Shown here one piece after another: positions 25,379 to 32,726 of a stretch of DNA of 32,769 nt (its first letter is position 1; every line of letters begins with the position of its first letter). Source of the DNA: JBLHKS01 sp047620505 (GTDB lineage: Bacteria; Verrucomicrobiota; Verrucomicrobiia; Verrucomicrobiales; DEV007); the NCBI GenBank assembly GCA_047620505.1, contig JBLHKS010000065.1, forward strand, positions 1 to 32,769, in the 5' to 3' direction. Below the pieces are notes generated by a model that was given only the letters and a program-made list of their open reading frames with translations, ran no database searches and was not told the DNA's origin. Position numbers and translations under genes: made by a program.

Positions 25379-28300
25379 ATGTATCGCGCTTTCCTCATTT
25401 CCCTTTTCGCCGCCAGCAGCTGCTGGGCGCAAGCCCCGGTCGATTTCAACCGAGAGATCCGGCCGATTCTAGCCAACAACTGCTATTTCTGCCACGGCCC
25501 TGACGAAGAGGAGCGCAAGGCCGACCTGCGGCTCGACACGTTCGCGGGCGCGACGAAGGACGGGGCGATTGTTCCGGGTAAGCCGGATGAGAGCGAGCTA
25601 ATTTTCCGCGTTACCGAGGCGGCGGATCACGAGGACCTGATGCCGCCGACGAAATCGAACAAGGCGCGGTTAACTTCGGAGCAGGTCGCGACGCTGCGGC
25701 GTTGGATCGCGGAAGGCGGCGAGTATCAGGGGCACTGGGCGTTTGAGCCGATCGCCGATGTCGAGCCGCCGAAGGTCGAGGGCGATTGGGTGAAGAATCC
25801 GATCGATCAATTCATCCAGGCGCGATTGGAAAAGGAGGGCTTGAAGCCGTCTCGCGAGGCCCATCCGAATGCGCTGATGAAGCGGATGAGTCTGGATTTA
25901 CTCGGACTTTTGCCGGATCCGACTCGGGTCGGCGGGTTTCATGCGGCCTGGCTTCAGGATCAGGATTTGGCGGCCCGCGAGCTTGCTGAGGAGTGCCTGA
26001 ACAGCCCGCATTACGGCGAACGTTGGGGCCGGCATTGGCTTGACCAGGCGCGTTACGCAGACTCTAACGGATACACAATCGATGGCGACCGAATCATGTG
26101 GCCGTACCGCGATTGGGTGATTCAGGCGATCAATCGTGACTTGCCGTTCGACCGATTTACGATTGAGCAGCTCGCGGGTGACCTCCTTCCTGAGCCGACG
26201 AAAGCGCAGTTGATCGCGACCGGATTTCATCGCAACACGCTGATTAACCAGGAAGGCGGGACGGACAACGAGCAGTTCCGAAATGAAGAAGTTGTCGATC
26301 GAATTAACACGACGGGTGCGGTCTGGATGGGCCTGACGGTCGGCTGCGCGCAGTGCCACACGCACAAATTCGATCCGATCACGCATAAGGAATATTATGA
26401 GATGTTCGCTTTTTTTAATCACGGGACGGACGTCAACACGACTGGCCAAACGGTCGAAGTCAGCGAAGGCGAGCTGTTCGCGGACGAGGTTCCGGCTGAG
26501 CTGACTGAGAAATTCGACGCGGCGAAGGCTGAGCTGGCGCGTTTGGAGAAAACGAAGGCGGAGCGCGAGAAAGTCTGGGTCCAGCAGCTGCTGACTGAAG
26601 ATTCGGCGAGTGGACAGGCCGAGTGGGCAGCCGTGAAGCCGACGAAGTTCGAAGCGGAAGGCGGGGCTGCGCTGGAGTTGCTCGAGGATCAATCGATTCT
26701 CGCGGGTGCTGGCGCGGCGAAGGAAACTTACGTGATCGAGCTGCCGGCTTCGGATAAGCCGATCGCGTCGATCCGGCTACGGGTTTTGACGCACGAGAGT
26801 TTGCCGAAAAACGGACCGGGCCGCGCGGGTAACGGCAATTTTGTGCTTTCGAATGTGGAGTTCAGTCAGGGTGACGCGGCGGTCGGGGTCGAGCACGTTC
26901 AGGCAGACCATTCGCAACCTGAATACCCGGTGATCAACACGATCGACGGCAATCCGCGGGCCGGTTGGGCGATCAACATCGGAGCGGGCTCCGCGCCGGG
27001 GATGAAGATGAACGCTGATCACGAAGCGCACTTTATTTTTGGCTCACCGATCCCGCCGAACTCCGGTCCGATCGAAGTCACGATGCGGCACGGCGTGAAC
27101 GACGGCTACAACGTGGGCCGGTTCGCTTTCGACGTTTCGCCAACTCCGCCGCCAGCCGTGCGCGATGAAAAATTGCTCGAAGCCGCCGGAATTGAGCCTG
27201 ACAAACGCACCGACGAGCAGAAGAAACTCCTGACCGCGAAGTTCGCAGCTTCGGACGCGGAAAAGCAGTCAGCGCGTGGAAAACTCGACGCGATCCGGCG
27301 CGAAATGGGCTACGGCCAAACGGTTAAAGCGATGGTGATGAAGGACCTCGACACACCGCGCGAAACCTACGTTCAGATCCGCGGCGACTTTCTGCGTAAA
27401 GACAAAGAGGTAGGCAAACTCCTTCCCAACACGCCTGCGACGCTGCCTCCGCTTGGCTCGGATGCGGAGCTGCCGACACGACTCGATCTGGCGAACTGGC
27501 TTGTCCGTCCGGATCATCCGATGACCGCCCGCGTGACCGTGAATCGAGTCTGGATGAGGTACTTCGGTCAGGGCCTCGTCGAGACGGAAAACGACTTCGG
27601 AACTCAGGGCTCGATTCCCACTCATCCTGAGCTGCTCGACTGGCTCGCCCGCTGGTTTATGGAAGACGCCGACTGGTCGATGAAGAAGTTGCACAAGTTG
27701 ATCGTGACTTCCGCGACCTACCGACAATCCTCGAATTTCCGCCCCGATTTGATCGAAGTCGACGCCAACAATTTGCTCCTGGCGCGACAGAATCGACTCC
27801 GAGTTGACGCCGAAGTTGTCCGCGACATCGCACTGAGCGCTAGTGGATTGTTAGAGCCGAAAATCGGCGGTCCGAGCGTTCGCCCACCACAAGAGGAAGG
27901 CGTCTACGCGTTCACCCAGAATAACAAAAACTGGAAAGCCTCCGAGGGCGCGGATCGGTTCCGTCGCGGGCTCTACATTCGGTTTTATCGCAGCGCGCCG
28001 TATCCGATGCTCCAGACTTTCGACACCCCGGACATGCAGACCGTCTGCACGCGTCGCGCCCGCTCGAACACGCCGTTGCAATCGCTGATGATGGCCAATT
28101 CCGAGGCGATGTTCGAGATGGCTCAGGGCCTCGCCGCAGAACTCCTCAACAATTTCGACGACAACGATCCGGGTGTTCGCCGGGATCGCGCCCGCCACGC
28201 ATTCTTGCTTTGCTACGCACGGGATGCAGCTGACGAGGAAGTTGACTCGATCCTCGCTTTCCAGGAAAACCAGGCAAAGCAATTTGGAGAAGACGTTGAG

Positions 28301-28414
28301 GCCGCGAAGGCCGTCGCGCCTGCCGAATTTTCCTCGGATCCGGTCGAGTCTGCCGCTTGGACCGCGGTGGCGCGGGCTTTGATGAACACGGACGAATTCA
28401 TCACCCGAGAATAG
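25379..28414 (+). CDS. PSCyt1-DUF1549-DUF1553 protein (planctomycete-type cytochrome c)
   Basis: 1011 residues from the ATG at 25379; the TTG 15 bp upstream is less likely. A signal peptide (MYRAFLISLFAASSCWAQA) leads to the PSCyt1 haem motif NNCYFCHGPD (C35, C38, H39) and the family ending DLMPPT. DUF1549 follows (YGERWGRHWLDQARYADSNG, then GCAQCHTHKFDPITHKEYYEMFAFFN, a second CxxCH). The C-terminal DUF1553 block has ANWLVRPDHPMTARVTVNRVW, then TYRQSSNF and NSEAMFEMAQGLA. It is periplasmic or secreted; redox-linked polymer degradation with DUF1501 is the usual proposal, unproven. The signal peptide residues SSCW are encoded by an exact CAGCAGCTGCTG. Confidence 0.95.
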   Translation: MYRAFLISLFAASSCWAQAPVDFNREIRPILANNCYFCHGPDEEERKADLRLDTFAGATKDGAIVPGKPDESELIFRVTEAADHEDLMPPTKSNKARLTSEQVATLRRWIAEGGEYQGHWAFEPIADVEPPKVEGDWVKNPIDQFIQARLEKEGLKPSREAHPNALMKRMSLDLLGLLPDPTRVGGFHAAWLQDQDLAARELAEECLNSPHYGERWGRHWLDQARYADSNGYTIDGDRIMWPYRDWVIQAINRDLPFDRFTIEQLAGDLLPEPTKAQLIATGFHRNTLINQEGGTDNEQFRNEEVVDRINTTGAVWMGLTVGCAQCHTHKFDPITHKEYYEMFAFFNHGTDVNTTGQTVEVSEGELFADEVPAELTEKFDAAKAELARLEKTKAEREKVWVQQLLTEDSASGQAEWAAVKPTKFEAEGGAALELLEDQSILAGAGAAKETYVIELPASDKPIASIRLRVLTHESLPKNGPGRAGNGNFVLSNVEFSQGDAAVGVEHVQADHSQPEYPVINTIDGNPRAGWAINIGAGSAPGMKMNADHEAHFIFGSPIPPNSGPIEVTMRHGVNDGYNVGRFAFDVSPTPPPAVRDEKLLEAAGIEPDKRTDEQKKLLTAKFAASDAEKQSARGKLDAIRREMGYGQTVKAMVMKDLDTPRETYVQIRGDFLRKDKEVGKLLPNTPATLPPLGSDAELPTRLDLANWLVRPDHPMTARVTVNRVWMRYFGQGLVETENDFGTQGSIPTHPELLDWLARWFMEDADWSMKKLHKLIVTSATYRQSSNFRPDLIEVDANNLLLARQNRLRVDAEVVRDIALSASGLLEPKIGGPSVRPPQEEGVYAFTQNNKNWKASEGADRFRRGLYIRFYRSAPYPMLQTFDTPDMQTVCTRRARSNTPLQSLMMANSEAMFEMAQGLAAELLNNFDDNDPGVRRDRARHAFLLCYARDAADEEVDSILAFQENQAKQFGEDVEAAKAVAPAEFSSDPVESAAWTAVARALMNTDEFITRE

Positions 28415-28446
28415 GAACTTTCTGCCGGGGCAGGTGTTTTGGAGTC

Positions 28447-28984
28447 ATGATTTTCCGCGTCTTCCTGATTTCCGCTGCGCTTTCATCCGGAGCTTTCGCT
28501 CAACGATCCACCCTGGACGCAGCAGACCGGAATGAGGCTCTAAAAATCCACAACGACGCGCGCGAAGAAGTTGGAACGCCGCCGCTGGAGTTTTCCGATG
28601 AGCTCGCCAAATCAGCTCAAGCCTACGCCGAAGAGTTGGCGAAAAACGACACCGGGATGGTCCACAGCAAGGGTTTGAAAGTCAGCGAAAATCTCTCGAT
28701 TTACGGAAGCAGCAGTCCGCTCGTCGTTCGGCAGCTGCTGGGCGAAGTCGCCCGCCGCCTGGCTGTCGGAAAAAGCGGAGTACGACCGATTGGGCGAGCC
28801 AGAAATCAAGCGCGCGCATCCGGGGCAGAAAACTCAGATCGGCCACTACACAGCGATGGTTTGGAGTAAATCGACCCACGTCGGATTTGGCGCAGCAATC
28901 GGGAAAAAGACATTTCGGATCTACGTCGTCGCCCACTACAGCCCTCAAGGGAACATCCTTGGGAAACACCCTTACAAGCGCTGA
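28447..28984 (+). pseudogene. Secreted CAP/SCP-domain protein, frameshifted
   Basis: A signal peptide (MIFRVFLISAALSSGAFA) and the first half of a CAP domain (IHNDAREEVGTPPLEFSDELAKSAQAYAEEL, MVHSKG, SENLSIYGSSSP) are in frame 1 from the ATG at 28447. The second half (AAWLSEKAEYDRLGEPE, then GHYTAMVWSKSTHVGFGAA and VAHYSPQGN) is in frame 2, ending at TGA 28982-28984. Removing one C from the CCC at 28751-28753 would restore ...GEVAAAWLSEK. The whole would be about 178 residues, normal for a single CAP domain. It could be a true inactivating mutation, programmed slippage or an assembly error. It starts 30 bp after the DUF1553 stop and may be cotranscribed. Confidence 0.85.
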
Positions 28985-28996
28985 ACGGCGAGCGAT

Positions 28997-29803
28997 CTAA
29001 GCCGGATCTGACTCCGCCTCGGGCTCCAGCGCGAGCTCCGCGAGTTTCGCTGCGATGTCGTCAGCGCGCATCAGAGATTCGCCGACGAGGATTGCGTCCG
29101 CGCCCCAATCGCGAACTTTCTGCGAATCCTCAGCCGTCTTGATTCCGCTCTCGCTGACCAGCACCATGTCCGGCGACAGCTCCTGACTCAGAAGCTCGGT
29201 CGTCGCCAGATCGACCTCGAAAGTTCGCAAATTTCGGTTGTTCACGCCGATGATTTTCGCATCCGTCTCAAGCGCGCGCTCCATCTCGGGCATGTCGTGA
29301 ACTTCGACAAGAACGTCGAGCTGGTAAGTCGTCGCGCATTCGAAAAGAGCCAGCAGCTGCTCCTGTTCGAGCGCCGCAACAATCAGCAGAATCGCGTCCG
29401 CGCCCGCGATGACCGCTTCATAAATCTGGACCTCATCGAGCATGAAATCTTTGCGCAAAACCGGGATTTCCACGTTCTCGCGGACCTGGCTCATGTAAGC
29501 GAGACTGCCTTGAAAATACTTCTCATCGGTGAGGACCGAAATCGCGCTCGCGCCCGCAGCCTCGTAAGTTTTGCCGATCACGACCGGGTCGAAATCAGCC
29601 GAAATCAGCCCAGCTGACGGCGACGCCTTTTTCACCTCGGCGATGATTGAAAGGGAATCGCGATCCCCAGCAAGCGCTTTGTAGAGCGAGCGAATTTCGT
29701 TCCGTTCGGCAGCGGCGTAGCGCAAATGCTCGGTCTTCGGCTTGAGGCGTTCGATCTCCTCGCGTTTGGTTTGGAGGATTTGCTTGAGCTTATCGTTCAT
29801 CAT
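28997..29803 (-). CDS. trpC: Indole-3-glycerol-phosphate synthase
   Basis: 268 residues from the ATG at 29803, or 267 from the adjacent ATG at 29800, with AAGGAAA just upstream acting as ribosome binding site. It closes the indole ring of CdRP in tryptophan synthesis in the cytoplasm. TIM-barrel motifs are IIAEVKKASPSAG, VLRKDFMLDEVQIYEA, ADAILLIVAAL, IIGVNNRNLRTFEVD and VLVSESGIKT. Length is normal. No other trp gene is nearby. It converges on the CAP gene with 12 bp between stops. Residues EQLL come from a near-exact palindrome copy at 29351. Confidence 0.96.
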   Translation of the reverse strand: MMNDKLKQILQTKREEIERLKPKTEHLRYAAAERNEIRSLYKALAGDRDSLSIIAEVKKASPSAGLISADFDPVVIGKTYEAAGASAISVLTDEKYFQGSLAYMSQVRENVEIPVLRKDFMLDEVQIYEAVIAGADAILLIVAALEQEQLLALFECATTYQLDVLVEVHDMPEMERALETDAKIIGVNNRNLRTFEVDLATTELLSQELSPDMVLVSESGIKTAEDSQKVRDWGADAILVGESLMRADDIAAKLAELALEPEAESDPA

Positions 29804-29923
29804 TTTCCTTGGGCCGCGAATCTGGCGCGGGCTTTCGGAATGGAAAACGCAAAATATTGAGAAATCGGCTTGCAAGAACCGAGGCCCGCTCGATAATACG
29901 CGCCCGGCAAAACCGGTCTATGA

Positions 29924-29998
29924 GCGGGTGTAGCTCAGCGGTAGAGCACTTCCTTGCCAAGGAAGATGTCGTGAGTTCGAATCTCATCACCCGCTCCA
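29924..29998 (+). tRNA. tRNA-Gly (anticodon GCC)
   Basis: The acceptor stem GCGGGTG (29924-29930) pairs with CACCCGC (29988-29994). The D arm is GCTC-AGCGGTA-GAGC, and the anticodon stem CTTCC/GGAAG encloses loop TTGCCAA with anticodon GCC. The T arm holds TTCGAAT. The discriminator is T29995 and CCA is encoded (29996-29998). An integrase gene lies 125 bp downstream in the same direction, so the 3' half of this tRNA is the probable attachment site. Confidence 0.97.
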
Positions 29999-30006
29999 TT
30001 TTTATG

Positions 30007-30028
30007 CCCTGAAACAAGGGGTTTCGGG
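30007..30028. other. Bulged hairpin just downstream of tRNA-Gly
   Basis: CCC-T-GAAAC (30007-30015) can pair with GTTTC-GGG (30021-30028) with one bulged T and a 5-base loop. It could be a tRNA processing/termination hairpin or part of the integrase core region. The following sequence (acaatttcag) has no strong T-run, so terminator function is doubtful. Confidence 0.3.
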
Positions 30029-30068
30029 ACAATTTCAGCTTTTTACCACCAGTCCTTAGATACTGTCA

Positions 30069-30100
30069 GTGCAACCAAAATGCACTTTCGGTGCAACCAA
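30069..30100 (+). repeat. Two direct copies of GTGCAACCAA, candidate integrase arm sites
   Basis: Exact 10-bp copies lie at 30069-30078 and 30091-30100, 22 bp apart (two helical turns). An inverted partial copy TTGGTT lies near 30116, just before the integrase ATG. This position between attachment site and integrase gene is where arm-type recombinase sites or operators usually sit. The function is inferred. Confidence 0.45.
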
Positions 30101-30123
30101 CTTGTTGCCGAATGTTTGGTTAA

Positions 30124-31365
30124 ATGGCAGTTTTCGCCATGCCAAGCTCGGGTTCATTCTCTCCCGTTTTCGATTCCAACCGACGGGGAGGCAAGGCTTG
30201 GTATGTCGGCATCCCCAAAAGACTCAGTTCAACCGGCAAGTATCGTCGCGAGTTCTTCGCCACCAAAGCGGAGGCTGCAAAACGGGGAGTGCAGCTTCAA
30301 GCCCTGGACAAAGAATCTCAGAGAGCGGCCATCGTGGCAGGCCCTCAGCTCATCAAGGACGCCGTCAATTACGATGAGCTTTTTCGCGACCTCCACGGTT
30401 TCAAGGGGGGCTTGGCCGAGGCCTGTGAAGCCTTCATGGTTCAGCTGGACCAGAAACATGGCTCGGTGTCTCTCGGAGAACTGCTTGATGCTTACGAGCA
30501 GGAAGGATTTCATGAATGGGCCGAAGGCACTCGTGGAGCCTGGAAGTCACTTCGAAACCATGTGACCGAGCTTGAGGAACGTCCGGCGGGGTCGCTGAGC
30601 ATTCAGTTCTGGAGGGGCTGGCTTGGGGACAAGGCGACAGCGTGCGGGTGGAAACCCGGCACGTTCAACAAAATGCGGCGGACACTCTCTACGGCTTACC
30701 ATCGCGGCATTCCCGATTTAGTGAAGGAAAACCCGATGACAGGTGTTCGAACCCGGAAGATTCCCAAGGAGAAAAAGGAGGTCTACACCATTGACGAGAT
30801 CGAAGCTCTGCTGAACTGCGCTTGGGAGCATGACCAGGAGCTGATTCCGTTCTACGCGATTGCCATTTTCGCCGGTCTCCGGCCTGATTCAGAGTTGAAG
30901 AAGCTACGGTGGGAGGACGTTGAATTCGACAAGGGGTGGATTCGGGTGGCCGCTGACTTTGATAATAAGACCGAGACCAAGCGTTTCGTTCCCATTCCCG
31001 ACAACCTCGCTGCCTGGCTGGAGCCGTGGAGACAGGCAAAGGGCGGAATCTGCTCGGATCTAACAAATTTCGACAAGCGACGGCGCTATTTGGTGAGGGG
31101 GCGGTATCAGGCCGACGAAGGCGTGCCGGAAAAGGAATGGGTTGATCTGGTTCCAAACGGCGCAGCTCTACGCGACCTCACGCGCCACACTTTTGGCTCT
31201 TACATGGACGTGGCCACAGGCCATGACCGTGACAGGATTTGCGAATGGATGGGGCACGGGGACTACCGGACCTACAATCAGCATTACCGAAACTCGCGAT
31301 CTGAGGGAGAAGGAAAACGATTTCTTCAGATTCTACCACCAACAGCGCCTAACCCCGCACTTTGA
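30124..31365 (+). CDS. Tyrosine-type site-specific integrase
   Basis: 413 residues; ATG 30139 is a possible alternative start. The N-terminal part contains an arm-binding-like segment (GGKAWYVGIPKRL), then a SAM-like core-binding domain (about 115-205). The catalytic domain has Arg253 (FAGLRPDSEL), a beta-hairpin lysine (K282 or K286), Arg354 (DLTRHTFGSY), His378 (WMGHGD) and the nucleophile Tyr388 (YNQHYRN). The first His of the HxxR box is Asp351 here, a change seen in some integrase subgroups. Adjacency to tRNA-Gly indicates tRNA-targeted integration of an element extending to the right. Confidence 0.93.
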   Translation: MAVFAMPSSGSFSPVFDSNRRGGKAWYVGIPKRLSSTGKYRREFFATKAEAAKRGVQLQALDKESQRAAIVAGPQLIKDAVNYDELFRDLHGFKGGLAEACEAFMVQLDQKHGSVSLGELLDAYEQEGFHEWAEGTRGAWKSLRNHVTELEERPAGSLSIQFWRGWLGDKATACGWKPGTFNKMRRTLSTAYHRGIPDLVKENPMTGVRTRKIPKEKKEVYTIDEIEALLNCAWEHDQELIPFYAIAIFAGLRPDSELKKLRWEDVEFDKGWIRVAADFDNKTETKRFVPIPDNLAAWLEPWRQAKGGICSDLTNFDKRRRYLVRGRYQADEGVPEKEWVDLVPNGAALRDLTRHTFGSYMDVATGHDRDRICEWMGHGDYRTYNQHYRNSRSEGEGKRFLQILPPTAPNPAL

Positions 31366-31378
31366 ACGACCGAGGCGA

Positions 31379-31687
31379 TCAAGAGGCGTCTGATTCTTTG
31401 GTTTGGAGGTAGTCGAGAAACCGCTGCTTGCGGATCACCCACTTCTTCCCGAGCCGGAAAACAGCATTCTTCCCGGCGACTGATCGCAGCTCCTTGCGCA
31501 TCGTCTCAAAACTGACCCCATGCTCCTCAGCAAGGTCGGCTACATCCAGCGTCTCGATGCGGTCATCCAGGTCGACTCCTGAAGCGATCTCGGCTTGAAA
31601 GCAGCGCAGCTGGTCGATGACGGTCGCAAGAACCGTGAACTTCTCGGTTCCCAGCGCACTGTTTAGTTGTTCAAGTGTTGTTGACAT
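31379..31687 (-). CDS. Excisionase-like helix-turn-helix protein
   Basis: 102 residues. The N-terminal half is helical; the C-terminal part DVADLAEEHGVSFETMRKEL is a helix-turn-helix and VFRLGKKWVIRKQRFLDYLQ resembles the wing of excisionase/MerR-type domains. It converges on the integrase gene (13 bp between stops) and probably serves as a recombination directionality factor or element regulator. No exact family is claimed. Confidence 0.65.
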   Translation of the reverse strand: MSTTLEQLNSALGTEKFTVLATVIDQLRCFQAEIASGVDLDDRIETLDVADLAEEHGVSFETMRKELRSVAGKNAVFRLGKKWVIRKQRFLDYLQTKESDAS

Positions 31688-31862
31688 TGGTGTTGCGTTT
31701 TACTGTGTCGTTGTTGAGTTCGTATAGATAGCGATTGCCGTCGCCTTCCAAGAGAAGGCCATCGCGAAGAACGGTTGGAAGAATATTTCGAGAAAGTTTT
31801 CCGGGGTGCGCCGTTCCTCGCCATGCCGCCTGATTTGATTGCGTGCTGCAGGATCGCCGCAC
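31671..31862 (-). CDS. Possible small or decayed gene upstream of the excisionase-like gene
   Basis: A 63-codon frame from GTG at 31862 to TGA at 31671 ends with the protein-like stretch RNILPTVLRDGLLLEGDGNR then YLYELNND, and overlaps the next gene's start by 17 bp. A TAG lies four codons upstream of the GTG. Other minus-strand frames cover 31663-31975 but look less protein-like. The 290 bp between the excisionase-like and winged-helix genes may hold one gene broken by a frameshift, or a small unknown gene. I cannot decide. Confidence 0.3.
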   Translation of the reverse strand: MRRSCSTQSNQAAWRGTAHPGKLSRNILPTVLRDGLLLEGDGNRYLYELNNDTVKRNTNVNNT

Positions 31863-31978
31863 CTCGAAGTCGACCTAGGAGCGGCCTTCGGCGGGTGTGT
31901 ATCGCCGACCACTCGCCCAAGGCATGTTTGATGCCGATGATCCCACTGAAATCTCAAGTCTACTTCGTCTTCCATAAG

Positions 31979-32347
31979 TTACCCCCAATCCAACAGTGTA
32001 ACCATTGGAGCGGCTCCGACCCTGCGCTCGACCTCAATGAGGCCCTCCTCCTCCAACTCGTTGAGGCCCCGCCCCTTCGCCTTGTTGTCGAGCCCGAACT
32101 CCCGGCAGCGTGCGGGCTCAAGCCTGAACGTCAACCGCTTAGTCAAGCCCCTGAGGTAAGAAAGGACCAGCGCTAGCTTGAGGGCGCTCTTCGTGAGTCC
32201 TCCGGCCCTTGAGAGCCAGACTAAAGGGATAGGCCCCATGATGAACTTTCCGCTCAGCTTGGGTTTGTTCGATGGACCCTTCTCCAACGTTCGTTCAGTT
32301 TTTGTCCTTTGGCCCGAGCGCCAATCTATCTTGTATACGTCAGTCAT
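31979..32347 (-). CDS. Winged-helix protein of an integrative element
   Basis: 122 residues from ATG 32347. The core GPIPLVWLSRAGGLTKSALK, then ALVLSYLRGLTKRLTFRLEP, REFGLDNKAKGRGLNELEEEG and LIEVERRVGAAPMVTLL reads as a winged-helix domain of the type often encoded beside tyrosine integrases. It could bind the element origin or act as a regulator. It starts 19 bp after the stop of the polymerase fragment on the same strand, so the two were probably cotranscribed. Confidence 0.6.
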   Translation of the reverse strand: MTDVYKIDWRSGQRTKTERTLEKGPSNKPKLSGKFIMGPIPLVWLSRAGGLTKSALKLALVLSYLRGLTKRLTFRLEPARCREFGLDNKAKGRGLNELEEEGLIEVERRVGAAPMVTLLDWG

Positions 32348-32366
32348 AATCTTTGGCGATTCGGTT

Positions 32367-32726
32367 TCAATTTAGCCCGTGCGTCAGCCGTGCAGACGCG
32401 TTGTCGGCGAGATCGCAAATCTTCTTAAACATCTCTTCCCCACTCCCATCAGGATCAGAATACCTCTGCGGATGCCGGTAGACCGTGCAGTCGGTTCTCA
32501 GCTCGAAGCCATCAAGAATAAGCTTGGAGCTGTCAGCCATGAACTGCGCTGTTTGTGCGGCATGCTCCTCAATCTTGACCGTGTCGGCCTCGATAAAGAG
32601 CGCGTCGTGAACCGATGCTGGCAGCCGGATTCCGTGTTCAGTGGCAACGGTGTGGAAAACTTTCTGGATTTTTTGATGCCGAGTGGGGTCTAGGAGGTCG
32701 GCAGCCCAACGCTGAGAAGACGGAAT
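32367..32726 (-). pseudogene. C-terminal fragment of a family-A DNA polymerase (mobile-element type)
   Basis: The minus-strand frame ending at TGA 32367-32369 encodes GIRLPASVHDALFIEADTVK, then FMADSSKLILDGFELRTDC and TVYRHPQRYSDPDGSGEEMF. VHDA with the following LDGFELRTD and HPxRYxD is the motif-C region of Pol I-like polymerases carried by integrative elements. A TAG at 32727-32729 closes the frame upstream and no ATG, GTG or TTG precedes the motif. The frame that is open from the right edge (VVIPTLFETDSKPVDSVFSA) is different. So the gene is frameshifted or decayed near 32700, or this is a fragment. Confidence 0.6.

Larger units (their letters stand above)
325..29362. repeat. Dispersed 12-bp palindrome family CAGCAGCTGCTG
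   Basis: Exact copies start at 2067, 3899, 5376, 12765, 16367, 17774, 19467, 20572, 23566, 25414 and 26582. One-mismatch copies start at 1065, 2901, 6908, 8842, 9412, 17074, 18017, 22608, 23263, 28729 and 29351. Weaker copies are at 325 and 3239. All keep the 8-bp core GCAGCTGC, and mismatches fall only in the outer bases. Several extend to 14 bp (CCAGCAGCTGCTGG at 12764, 19466, 20571, 25413) and one to 16 bp (2065-2080). All lie inside genes. Confidence 0.95.

Noticed and set aside
325..29362. Explaining the palindromes as REP elements or transcription terminators
   Set aside because: All copies are inside genes, have no central loop and no T-run, and are not clustered between genes.
1065..29362. 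Explaining the palindromes purely by CAG/CTG codon preference in Gln-Leu-rich helices
   Set aside because: Nine of 24 copies are in the Ala or Ser-Cys phases, where Gln and Leu codon preference cannot act. Codon bias may add to the QQLL class but does not account for the whole.
32379..32693. Plus-strand 104-codon frame near the right edge
   Set aside because: The opposite strand encodes the recognisable polymerase motif VHDALFIEA, so this frame is its shadow.
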